Assembly (NCBI GenBank): GCA_963722295.1
Contig: CAVRLB010000002.1
Span: 372,001 to 436,000 of the forward strand
DNA length: 64,000 bases
Origin: Brooklawnia sp032229645
Lineage (GTDB): Bacteria > Actinomycetota > Actinomycetes > Propionibacteriales > Propionibacteriaceae
Direction: 5' to 3'
Part shown: piece by piece, positions 45,992-53,154 of the stretch
Position numbering within the stretch: the stretch's first letter is position 1
How the letters are laid out: each line of letters begins with the position of its first letter
The notes under the pieces: model-generated
What the model was told of the DNA's origin: nothing
Database searches by the model: none
What the model saw: the letters and a program-made list of their open reading frames with translations, nothing else
Translations under genes and position numbers: made by a program

Positions 45992-47521
45992 CTACTTGTG
46001 GAGTTCGGTCAGAATCTGGCGGACAACCTTCTCGACCAGTGCCGCGTCGGCGTCGGACGAGTTGCCGACCGGGGCCGCGGCAGAGCTGGTCGCGACATCG
46101 TCCTCACCCGCCTCGGCGTCCACACCTTCGAGCACACCGCCGTGAGCCCGTGCGACCTCAGGTGCCGAGTTCAGGTGGTAGGCGACCCGCTTGACATTGA
46201 GCACATGCTCGACGGTCACGTTTCCGCTGACCACCGAGCCGCCGATGCCGCCGGGCGCCAGGGTGAACGAGGGGCGCACGCCGGTGGTGTATCCAACGCC
46301 GCCCAGCGAACCCCAAGTGTTGACCAGCACCCGGAATGCCGGCTTCTCAATTCCGAAGGCCAAGATAGCCTCCTCGTCGCGCGAGTGAATCGAAACCGAG
46401 TGGCCATCACCGCCGAAGTGCAGCAACTGGATCGCCCGCTCACAACCGGCTCGCCAGCCGTCTTCGACCATCCAGCCGAGCACCGTGGTCAGCTTCTCCC
46501 GGGACAGCGGGTACTTGGGCCCGACGCCATCGAGATCGGCGACCAGCACGCGCACCGAATCCGGAACCTCGAAGCCTGCGGCCTTGGCCAATGCCTGAGG
46601 CGTGCGCCCGACGTATTCGGCGAGCATCATGCCGTTGGGACGGAACATGATGCCGGCCAGCTTGTCGGCCTGCTCCTTGGTCATCCAATACGCGCCGCGG
46701 GCCTGCATTTCGGCCTTCAGCCGTTCGGCGATCGGCCGGTCGGCGATGACGCACTGCTCGGTGGCACAGATAGTCGAGCAGTCGAACGACTTCGACTCGA
46801 CGATCATCTGGGCGGCACGGACGATATGAGCCGTACGGTCGACATAGACCGGGACGTTGCCCGGACCCACACCGATCGCCGGCTTGCCGCAGCTATGCGC
46901 AGCCTTGACCATGCCCGGTCCGCCAGTGGCCAGGATCATCGAGGTGGCGTAGTGGTTCATCAGCTCGTTGGTGCCCTGCAAGGTCAGCTCGGTCAAGCAG
47001 CCGATCATGCCCTTGGGCAACCCCGCGGCCTCCGCGGCCGCCGCCATCACCCGAACCGCCTCGGCGGTGCAGTCCTTGGCCGACGGATGCGGAGCAACGA
47101 TCACGGCGTTACGAGCCTTGACACCGATCAGGATCTTGAAGATCGCGGTCGAGGTCGGGTTGGTCGAAGGGGTGAGCGCGATGATCACACCCACCGGCCA
47201 GCCGATCTCGACGACCTTGTTCACCTCATCGCGGCGCAACACGCCGCAGGTGGGCACGTCCTTGATTGAATCCCAGACGCCCTGAGCGGCGAACTCGTTC
47301 TTCAACTTCTTATGGGCCGGGTAGCCGAAACCTGTCTCGTCATGGGCCATCTGGCCCAGCCGTCCGGCCTCCCGCAGCACCGCAGTCACCATCGCTTCGC
47401 AGATCTTGTCGACCTGCTGCTGCGAAGCGAACTGGAACGAGCGCATGGCTTCCCGCGCAGCGACTGCCAGGTCACGCGCCTGCTGAATAGAACGCAGGTC
47501 GGCGTCCATTGTCTGGCTCAT
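45992..47521 (-). CDS. eutE: CoA-acylating acetaldehyde dehydrogenase EutE
   Basis: The 509-residue enzyme oxidises acetaldehyde to acetyl-CoA with NAD. The NAD region contains ALTPSTNPTSTAIFK and ATGGPGMVKAA; the nucleophile Cys lies in SFDCSTICATEQCVI. The last 20 residues, ADAALVEKVVRQILTELHK, form an amphipathic helix after a Ser/Ala/Asp linker: a likely C-terminal encapsulation peptide. It starts at ATG 47521 and ends 18 bases before the long eutM frame. Confidence 0.95.
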   Translation of the reverse strand: MSQTMDADLRSIQQARDLAVAAREAMRSFQFASQQQVDKICEAMVTAVLREAGRLGQMAHDETGFGYPAHKKLKNEFAAQGVWDSIKDVPTCGVLRRDEVNKVVEIGWPVGVIIALTPSTNPTSTAIFKILIGVKARNAVIVAPHPSAKDCTAEAVRVMAAAAEAAGLPKGMIGCLTELTLQGTNELMNHYATSMILATGGPGMVKAAHSCGKPAIGVGPGNVPVYVDRTAHIVRAAQMIVESKSFDCSTICATEQCVIADRPIAERLKAEMQARGAYWMTKEQADKLAGIMFRPNGMMLAEYVGRTPQALAKAAGFEVPDSVRVLVADLDGVGPKYPLSREKLTTVLGWMVEDGWRAGCERAIQLLHFGGDGHSVSIHSRDEEAILAFGIEKPAFRVLVNTWGSLGGVGYTTGVRPSFTLAPGGIGGSVVSGNVTVEHVLNVKRVAYHLNSAPEVARAHGGVLEGVDAEAGEDDVATSSAAAPVGNSSDADAALVEKVVRQILTELHK

Positions 47522-47553
47522 CGAATCACTCCTTGGCAGATGTCGTTAGCGGA

Positions 47554-48210
47554 TCAGAACTTCTTCGGGGCAGCCGCGACGCCGAGCACTGCGTCTTGGA
47601 ATGCCGCGCAGGCAGCCCGGCAGGCGCTCTGCGAACCCGTGAGCAGACCACCGGAGAAGTTCGTCTCGCTGGGCGGCTCGAAGTAGACCTGCATCGACAC
47701 ATCGGCCGCCTTCATGGCCAGATCGAGTGCGAAGGTCGCTTCGAGCGGCGGGGCGATCAGATAGGCCAGCGACTCGCCCGGGTTGATGCCTGCCTCCTTC
47801 GATAGGTAGGTGCCCGTGCTACTGATCAGATGTGGGAAGAAGTTGAGTTCGCCGGCTTCGTCGGCCGAGTAGAACCAGGCTTCTTCCTCGCAGTAGGAGA
47901 CACAGGCATCCACACCGGAGCGAACCTCGGCCGGGGTGGGACCGGCGAGCATACCGATGATCTCGCCCGACAGCGGGCCCGACGGGTAGCCGGAGCCTGC
48001 GTAGAAGCTCTTCGCGTAGACCACGTCGACCTCGGCGAACTTGGTCGCTTCGTCGAGTGAGACATACAGGGCGTCATCGATATCGCAGGTGATGAGGCCC
48101 AATGCCCGTTGGTTATCGCTCAGGCCGAGCTTTGAGGCAAAGCCGCGGTCGACATTAGATATGATCCGCACCGCCAGGATCGACGGCTTGACAGGATCGA
48201 GGATTCCCAT
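47554..48210 (-). CDS. eutL: EutL, tandem BMC shell protein
   Basis: The 218-residue protein has two BMC domains fused in tandem and matches EutL: ILAVRIISNVDRGFASKLGL, CDIDDALYVSLDEATKFAEV and the VVYAKSFYAGSGYPSGPLSG stretch. EutL trimers have a gated pore that can bind ethanolamine in known structures. It ends 32 bases before eutE. The gene starts 17 bases after eutC copy 2. Confidence 0.93.
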   Translation of the reverse strand: MGILDPVKPSILAVRIISNVDRGFASKLGLSDNQRALGLITCDIDDALYVSLDEATKFAEVDVVYAKSFYAGSGYPSGPLSGEIIGMLAGPTPAEVRSGVDACVSYCEEEAWFYSADEAGELNFFPHLISSTGTYLSKEAGINPGESLAYLIAPPLEATFALDLAMKAADVSMQVYFEPPSETNFSGGLLTGSQSACRAACAAFQDAVLGVAAAPKKF

Positions 48211-48227
48211 TCCTTAACCTTTCTTTC

Positions 48228-49133
48228 CTAGGTGCCAGCGACTTCGCGTAGTTTCACGCCGGAAGCCGAGTACTGGATCATGCGTTTGATGAATTCGACG
48301 ATGTAGGCACCGGCCTCGAGCGGGTTGGTGCCGCCGTGGGTGGTGATCATGCAGATCAAGTCACGATCGGCATCGGACTTACCCGGCTGCGGATCGAACC
48401 CCATGTAGGCACTCATGGCATCAGCGATACCCAGGCCAGGACGCTCACCGATCAACAAGATGAACACCTTCGCCTTGATGACCGCGTTGACATCATTCAT
48501 GATCCCGACACGAGCATTCTCGATGAAGAACGGGGTTCCCATACTCAGACCAGCCGATCTCAGGCCCTGCTCGATGACCGGATAAATGTCAGGCAGATTG
48601 TTATCGATCGCGGCCGCAGACAACCCATCCCCGACACAAATCTGCACATCCGGCGACTTCACACACTTCTGCTCGATCTCCTGCTTCGACTCATCACTGA
48701 GCAACCGACCCAGATCGGGACGCAACAAATACTCGGCCCGGTCAGCCACCCGCGAATGCTCGGTGAACAGGTTGAACCGCTCCTTCACCTTCTCATCCAC
48801 CACACCATAGATCGCGTCCTGAGTAACACCATGATCAGCCTGGAACAACAACATCGTGGCAGTCTTCGGACGAGGACCAGCACGACCCACACCCAACCGG
48901 GCGCTGGTCGACGCCATCAAATTCTTCAACCCCTCAGGATCGGCCGGATGATCAACCAGCATGGCATGCCGGGCAGCGTCCACCGTGGGATCAGCAAGAT
49001 CGATAATCAACTCGCCTCCCTCATTCGACACCCGCGACGACCCAGCCGCCCGATCGGCCTGATGAGGCTCCAAACCCTCACGCTTCAACTCCGCAAGAAC
49101 ACGAGCAACGATCTCTTCAACACCTTGACTCAT
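48228..49133 (-). CDS. eutC: ethanolamine ammonia-lyase small subunit, copy 2
   Basis: The 301-residue subunit has VGRAGPRPKTATMLLFQADH, VGDGLSAAAIDNNLPDIYP and LIGERPGLGIADAMSAYMGF and the HGGTNPLEAGAYIVE end. The N-terminal helix GVEEIVARVLAELKREGLE looks like an encapsulation peptide. Codon choice is odd: most of the gene has T/G-rich third positions, but the last ~45 codons switch to C/G-rich ones like the neighbours, near 48370. ATG 49133 has GAGGTG in front; GTG 49142 is possible. It follows eutB copy 2 closely. Confidence 0.92.
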   Translation of the reverse strand: MSQGVEEIVARVLAELKREGLEPHQADRAAGSSRVSNEGGELIIDLADPTVDAARHAMLVDHPADPEGLKNLMASTSARLGVGRAGPRPKTATMLLFQADHGVTQDAIYGVVDEKVKERFNLFTEHSRVADRAEYLLRPDLGRLLSDESKQEIEQKCVKSPDVQICVGDGLSAAAIDNNLPDIYPVIEQGLRSAGLSMGTPFFIENARVGIMNDVNAVIKAKVFILLIGERPGLGIADAMSAYMGFDPQPGKSDADRDLICMITTHGGTNPLEAGAYIVEFIKRMIQYSASGVKLREVAGT

Positions 49134-49138
49134 CTGAC

Positions 49139-50506
49139 TCACCTCTGCAAAAAAATGGACGGGTCGCCGGCCTTATCAGTGAGCTGCCCGCCAGCCCACA
49201 ACCCCATCTCTTCCATCCATTCCTCGAACTCGGGCAACGGACGCATATCCATCGCCTGCCGGATCGCGGGAGCATCGTGGTAACTCGTCGTCTGATAACT
49301 CAACATCGCATCATCACCCATCGGGATACCCATGATGAAGTTGATCCCCGCCGCAGCCAACAACACCGCCAAATTATCATTGCTGTTCTGATCCGCCTTC
49401 GCATGATTCGTGTAGCAGACATCACACCCCATCGAGATACCCGCCAACTTGCCCATGAAATGATCCTCCAAACCAGCACGAGTGATCTGAACCGCGTCAT
49501 AGAGATACTCCGGCCCGATGAAACCAACCACCGTGTTCACCTGATACGGATGCCACCGCCGCGCGATCGCATAGTTCCGGGCCTCCAACACCAACTGATC
49601 GCCACCATTGTGACCATCAGCCGACAACGCCGACCCCTGACCCGTCTCGAAATACATGTAGTTCGGACCCGACGTCCAGCAGTACTTCTTCGCCAACTCG
49701 TACGCCTCATCCAGCAAACCCACCGAAACCCCGAAACTCTCCATCGCCTTCTGCGAACCAGCAATCGACTGGAAAATCAAACCCGCAGGCGCACCCCGCT
49801 TCAAACACTCCATCTGAGTGGTCACGTGAGCCAGCACACAGTTCTGAGTCGGAACACTCCAAGCATCGATGACGTTATACGTCATCTCCAACAACCGACT
49901 CACCGAACCAACCGAATCATCCGCCGGATTGATACCGATCACCGAATCCCCAGAACCATACGACAAGCCCTCAAAGATCGCCGCCTTAATCCCCTCCACC
50001 GAATCCGTCGGATGATTCGGCTGCAACCTCGAACCGATCGTCCCCGCCAAACCCATCGTGTTCTGACAATGCGTCACATTACGGATCTTCTTCGCCGCCA
50101 CCACCAAATCAAGATTGCCCATCAACTTCGTGACACCCGCGATCATCTCACCAGTCAACGAATTACTGACCCGGTGAATATCAGCCCCGCTGGTGTGATT
50201 AGACAACAACCACTCACGGAAATCGCCGACCGTCCAACCCTTGATCTCATCATAGATCGTCTCATTCAGAGCATCATCAATAGCGCGAGTGACCTCATCC
50301 TGGTCATAAGGCACCACAGGATTCTCACGAAGAACACTCAACGGCACCTGAGCCAGCACCTCACGCGCAGCAACCCGCTCCGCAACCGAACGAGCCGCGA
50401 TCCCCGCCTGCTGATCACCCGACTTCTCCTCATTGGCCTTCGCCAACAAATCCTTGACATCGGCGAACTCGTACGTATGCCCGAACAATTTCGTTCGCAA
50501 CAACAT
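49139..50506 (-). CDS. eutB: ethanolamine ammonia-lyase large subunit, copy 2 (canonical)
   Basis: The 455-residue subunit closely matches enteric EutB: VTHCQNTMGLAGTIGSRLQP (Arg and Gln of the active site), GINPADD, MYFETGQGSALSADGHNG with the Glu, and LEDHFMGKLAGISMGCDVC, then YTNHAKADQNSND. It is the catalytic TIM barrel that binds ethanolamine. Third codon positions are T/G-rich, unlike most of the window, hinting at a separate origin. ATG 50506 lies 7 bases after GGGGG. The 240-base gap before it (50507-50746) contains an inverted repeat. Confidence 0.95.
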   Translation of the reverse strand: MLLRTKLFGHTYEFADVKDLLAKANEEKSGDQQAGIAARSVAERVAAREVLAQVPLSVLRENPVVPYDQDEVTRAIDDALNETIYDEIKGWTVGDFREWLLSNHTSGADIHRVSNSLTGEMIAGVTKLMGNLDLVVAAKKIRNVTHCQNTMGLAGTIGSRLQPNHPTDSVEGIKAAIFEGLSYGSGDSVIGINPADDSVGSVSRLLEMTYNVIDAWSVPTQNCVLAHVTTQMECLKRGAPAGLIFQSIAGSQKAMESFGVSVGLLDEAYELAKKYCWTSGPNYMYFETGQGSALSADGHNGGDQLVLEARNYAIARRWHPYQVNTVVGFIGPEYLYDAVQITRAGLEDHFMGKLAGISMGCDVCYTNHAKADQNSNDNLAVLLAAAGINFIMGIPMGDDAMLSYQTTSYHDAPAIRQAMDMRPLPEFEEWMEEMGLWAGGQLTDKAGDPSIFLQR

Positions 50507-50663
50507 CAACACACCCCCTGATCCTGATGATCCACGATTACGCTCCCTTGTTATCTGGGTTCCCTACCACTGATTTGTGAGATGCCCCGGCTGCCTCCGG
50601 CGCCCGGAACCTGATGGAAATGGCTCCCCGGAGATAGCTGAGGTTGTGCGCTTTGATTCGATG

Positions 50664-50690
50664 TCAGCGTCGATATGTCGATGACGCTGA
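50664..50690. repeat. inverted repeat upstream of eutB copy 2
   Basis: TCAGCGTC (50664-50671) and GACGCTGA (50683-50690) are perfect complements 11 bases apart; inside lies a smaller palindrome TCGATATGTCGA. It sits 158 bases ahead of eutB copy 2 in the 240-base gap after eutN. It may be an RNA stem that sets enzyme output or an operator for a second promoter. Nothing else stands out in the gap. Confidence 0.4.
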
Positions 50691-50746
50691 TCTGGACGAC
50701 GGAGCCAGCTCCGCACGAGTGGACTGAGAAGCAGCGGGACTGCTGA

Positions 50747-51037
50747 TCAGCTCTTCCTGAATGTGGTCTCGCCGCCTACCTCAAGCGAATCGAGGATCGC
50801 CATAATCACGGCGTCAACGGGAGTATCTGCGGTTAAATCGGTGTGCCGACCGGCGCTGCCCTCACTCACCAGGACGAGTTCGCCCTCACCCGCGCCGACA
50901 CTGTCGACCGCCACGAACGGTCTGCCTTCGAGTTCATCGCTGACAGAGGTCTCCCGGACGACCAGCAGCTTCGTCCCGGTCAAGGAATCGACCTTGATGG
51001 TCGAGACCGCTGATCCCACGACTCGTGCGATACGCAT
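50747..51037 (-). CDS. eutN: EutN/CcmL-type pentameric shell vertex protein
   Basis: The 96-residue protein MRIARVVGSAVSTIKVDSL...GTKLLVVRE...FVAVDSVGAGEGELVLVSEGS matches the EutN/CcmL (BMC-P, PF03319) family. Pentamers cap the vertices of the shell, which is essential for closing it. Its stop is 240 bases before eutB copy 2, and it begins 7 bases after eutH. Confidence 0.95.
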   Translation of the reverse strand: MRIARVVGSAVSTIKVDSLTGTKLLVVRETSVSDELEGRPFVAVDSVGAGEGELVLVSEGSAGRHTDLTADTPVDAVIMAILDSLEVGGETTFRKS

Positions 51038-51044
51038 CTTCGGG

Positions 51045-52190
51045 CTAGCTTTCCGACTGTGCGCCGTTGTCGGCCACTGCCACTTCGGGTTCCGCGCCCG
51101 CGGCAGGGAAGGCTCTGGCGAAGAGCAGATATGCGACTGCGACTGCGGTAATGCCGGCTGTCAGCTTGCCCAGGATGACAGCCGTGATCATGTCGGGCAT
51201 GACACCTGCCGTGAAGCCCAGGTGATCGCCGAAGGCGAATGCGGCCGACACCGCGAAAGCCGAGTTCAAGATCTTGCCGCGAGCGTCCATGTTCTTCATG
51301 ATCTCGAACATCGCGATGTTGTTGGCCAGCGTGGCGATCAGGCCGCCGGCTGCCGTGTCACTGATGCCGATGAGCTTGCCCAGAGCAGCCAGCGGCTTCT
51401 GACCGAAGGTCACGATCAGATGCACCGCGGGGAACGCACCGGCCAAGGCCATCGCGATCGATGCAACAACCGCGAAGCCCTCGGTCACAGGCAGCATCTC
51501 CCAATCGCCGGTGAAGATCATGACACCGGTCATCTCCTGGAAGATGCCGATCACCAGGCCCACCGAGATCATGAACACCAAGCCCTTACCGAAGGCCTCG
51601 AAGCCTCTGGTCATGGCGTCCGGCTTGAACCACAGTCCGACGGCGATCAGCGCGGCGGCCAAGATGATCGGGACGATCTGACGCAGCACCCAGCCGACGG
51701 GCATGCCCGCCACCAGGCCGGAAACGAAGACGCCGATCGGGATAGTGATGATGCCTGCCAGCACGCCGCGCGCCAAGAAGCCGCGATCTTCCTTGTTAAT
51801 AATGCCCAGTGCCACCGGGATCGTGAACACGATCGTCGCGCCCATCATCGCGCCCAAGACCAGGCCGGACAGCTTCTGCGCGTCCGGATTGTCGGTCAGT
51901 GCTTGCGCCAGCGGCCAGCCGCCCATGTCATTTGCGAGCAAGGTGCCGGCGAACATCGCCGGATCGGCTCCGAGGAAGCTGTAAACAGGAACGACGACGA
52001 CACCCAAGATCTTCGCCAGGATCGGTGATAGAGCGTAGACACCAACCATGGAGAGCGCCAGCGGCCCCATGGCATTGATGCCGTCTTCGAACTTCTCCCC
52101 CAAGCCGAACTTATTGCCAATTGCGCGGTCCAAGCCGCCCAGCACCATACAGATCATCAAGATCCATACGATGACCTCATTAATACCCAC
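51045..52190 (-). CDS. eutH: EutH, ethanolamine transporter
   Basis: The 381-residue inner-membrane protein has 10-11 helices and typical EutH features: LGGLDRAIGNKFGLGEKFED at the start, then LAKILGVVVVPVYSFLGADP, LLANDMGGWPLAQ and the NNIAMFEIMKNMDARGKILN stretch. EutH takes up ethanolamine when it is scarce or protonated. It is the first gene of the operon. GAGGGG lies 6 bases ahead of ATG 52190. The other genes follow on the same strand to 35144. Confidence 0.95.
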   Translation of the reverse strand: MGINEVIVWILMICMVLGGLDRAIGNKFGLGEKFEDGINAMGPLALSMVGVYALSPILAKILGVVVVPVYSFLGADPAMFAGTLLANDMGGWPLAQALTDNPDAQKLSGLVLGAMMGATIVFTIPVALGIINKEDRGFLARGVLAGIITIPIGVFVSGLVAGMPVGWVLRQIVPIILAAALIAVGLWFKPDAMTRGFEAFGKGLVFMISVGLVIGIFQEMTGVMIFTGDWEMLPVTEGFAVVASIAMALAGAFPAVHLIVTFGQKPLAALGKLIGISDTAAGGLIATLANNIAMFEIMKNMDARGKILNSAFAVSAAFAFGDHLGFTAGVMPDMITAVILGKLTAGITAVAVAYLLFARAFPAAGAEPEVAVADNGAQSES

Positions 52191-52234
52191 GGAATTCCCC
52201 TCATCAGTGAGGCGCGCCTACCCCTAGGCACTCC

Positions 52235-52255
52235 AACGCACCACGCCCGTGCGTT
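52235..52255. repeat. inverted repeat in the eutH leader
   Basis: AACGCAC (52235-52241) and GTGCGTT (52249-52255) are perfect complements 7 bases apart, starting 45 bases before the eutH start codon. It could be an operator or an RNA hairpin in the leader. Confidence 0.4.
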
Positions 52256-52508
52256 TGTTTATCAGTCTAACCAATCCGCTCGATCTTGCCCAGATCTTTG
52301 GGGGTTTCCCACTTTTTCCCCGAGAGAAGCGCATTTGCACTTACCAGAAGCACATTCATCGAGCGGGTGGATTTCTCCCTCAGGTGTTTTCTAGCGGTCA
52401 GAAGCAGGAAGCGTCAACCGAGTTGCGCCGCCTCTGGCACAAGCGCCGAATCTCTGCTAACATTCGCCCACATTGTGCATCATTCAGAATCCCGAGGCAC
52501 ACTACAGA

Positions 52509-52524
52509 GTCTCGACGTCGAGAC
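52509..52524. promoter_or_regulatory. perfect 16-base palindrome upstream of eutH, candidate operator
   Basis: GTCTCGACGTCGAGAC reads the same on both strands, 319 bases before eutH and 82 bases past the whiB stop. It is the strongest symmetric site in the gap and could bind a dimeric regulator encoded elsewhere. Confidence 0.4.
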
Positions 52525-52580
52525 ATATCTTGAATTCCTGAATGCCAATGCGATACGTTGGTAGTTTGCCTAATTGCCGC

Positions 52581-52595
52581 TTGCCCACTGGGCAA
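52581..52595. terminator. hairpin after whiB
   Basis: TTGCCC and GGGCAA form a 6-base stem with a 3-base loop 10 bases past the whiB stop. There is no clear T-run, so termination is only probable. Confidence 0.4.
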
Positions 52596-52605
52596 AAGGC
52601 TGTCG

Positions 52606-52977
52606 TCAGTGGCGGGTTTCTGCTGCCTGTGAGTTTCTTTGCGGTTCGACCTCGCCCGGCGGCTGCGGTTCGTCGAATGTCTCATCGATCACTCTCACGG
52701 TGTGGGTCGACGAGACCACAGCGTTCAGTACCGCGGACCACGATTTCACATCCGGACGCTGACGTAGCAACTGACGGCGTTCTCGCTCGGTCATACCGCC
52801 CCAGACACCCCATTCGATGCGGTTATCCAGCGCCTCTGCCAGACATTGCGCACGCACCGGGCAGCCCATGCAAATTGTCTTTGCCCGCTTCTGGTCTTTG
52901 CCTTCGGGAAACAGGGCGTCATTCATCCCTCTACACTTGGCCAGAAGTGGCCAGTCCTCGGGGTCAGGCACGGCCAT
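52606..52977 (-). CDS. whiB4: WhiB-family transcriptional regulator (WhiB4 position)
   Basis: The 123-residue protein carries the WhiB domain: Cys 15, Cys 36, Cys 39 and Cys 45 (the last three in ICMGCPVRAQC) bind a [4Fe-4S] cluster and GVWGG forms the turn that contacts sigma factor, followed by TERERRQLLRQR. WhiB proteins sense redox state or NO. Its neighbours, a class A penicillin-binding protein and a metallophosphoesterase on the other strand, match whiB4-ponA2 order of mycobacteria, on which the name rests. The C-terminal ~40 residues are low in conservation. Confidence 0.85.
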   Translation of the reverse strand: MAVPDPEDWPLLAKCRGMNDALFPEGKDQKRAKTICMGCPVRAQCLAEALDNRIEWGVWGGMTERERRQLLRQRPDVKSWSAVLNAVVSSTHTVRVIDETFDEPQPPGEVEPQRNSQAAETRH

Positions 52978-53154
52978 CGATGCACGCTCCCTTCAGTGGT
53001 GGGTGGCCTCCAACCTACACCTGACGACTGACCGAGCGAAACCGTCGCTGCGGACGCCACCTCGAAGACCAGGAACACTTCCCGGACCGCACAAGACCAC
53101 GCTCTCACCTGGCGCACAGCACTCAACTGCCGCTCGAAACCGGCGCGGAAAGCA

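Larger units (their letters stand above)
52191..52605. promoter_or_regulatory. 415-base region ahead of the eut operon
   Basis: No gene is seen. It must hold the main eut promoter, and it is more AT-rich than its surroundings. I cannot pick -35/-10 boxes with confidence. Symmetric sites: AACGCAC/GTGCGTT (52235-52255), the 16-base palindrome at 52509-52524, and the whiB hairpin at 52581-52595. I looked for a cobalamin riboswitch box and did not find one. Confidence 0.5.

Noticed and set aside
45398..47269. 623-residue plus-strand frame opposite eutM and eutE
   Set aside because: Shadow of well-supported eut genes on the other strand.
49277..50521. 414-residue plus-strand frame opposite eutB copy 2
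   Set aside because: Very His/Arg/Gln/Ile-rich; arises from the T/G-rich third positions of eutB and has no family resemblance.
52191..52605. Possible cobalamin riboswitch ahead of eutH
   Set aside because: I looked for the B12-box pattern in the gap on the minus strand and did not find it; a covariance search would be decisive.
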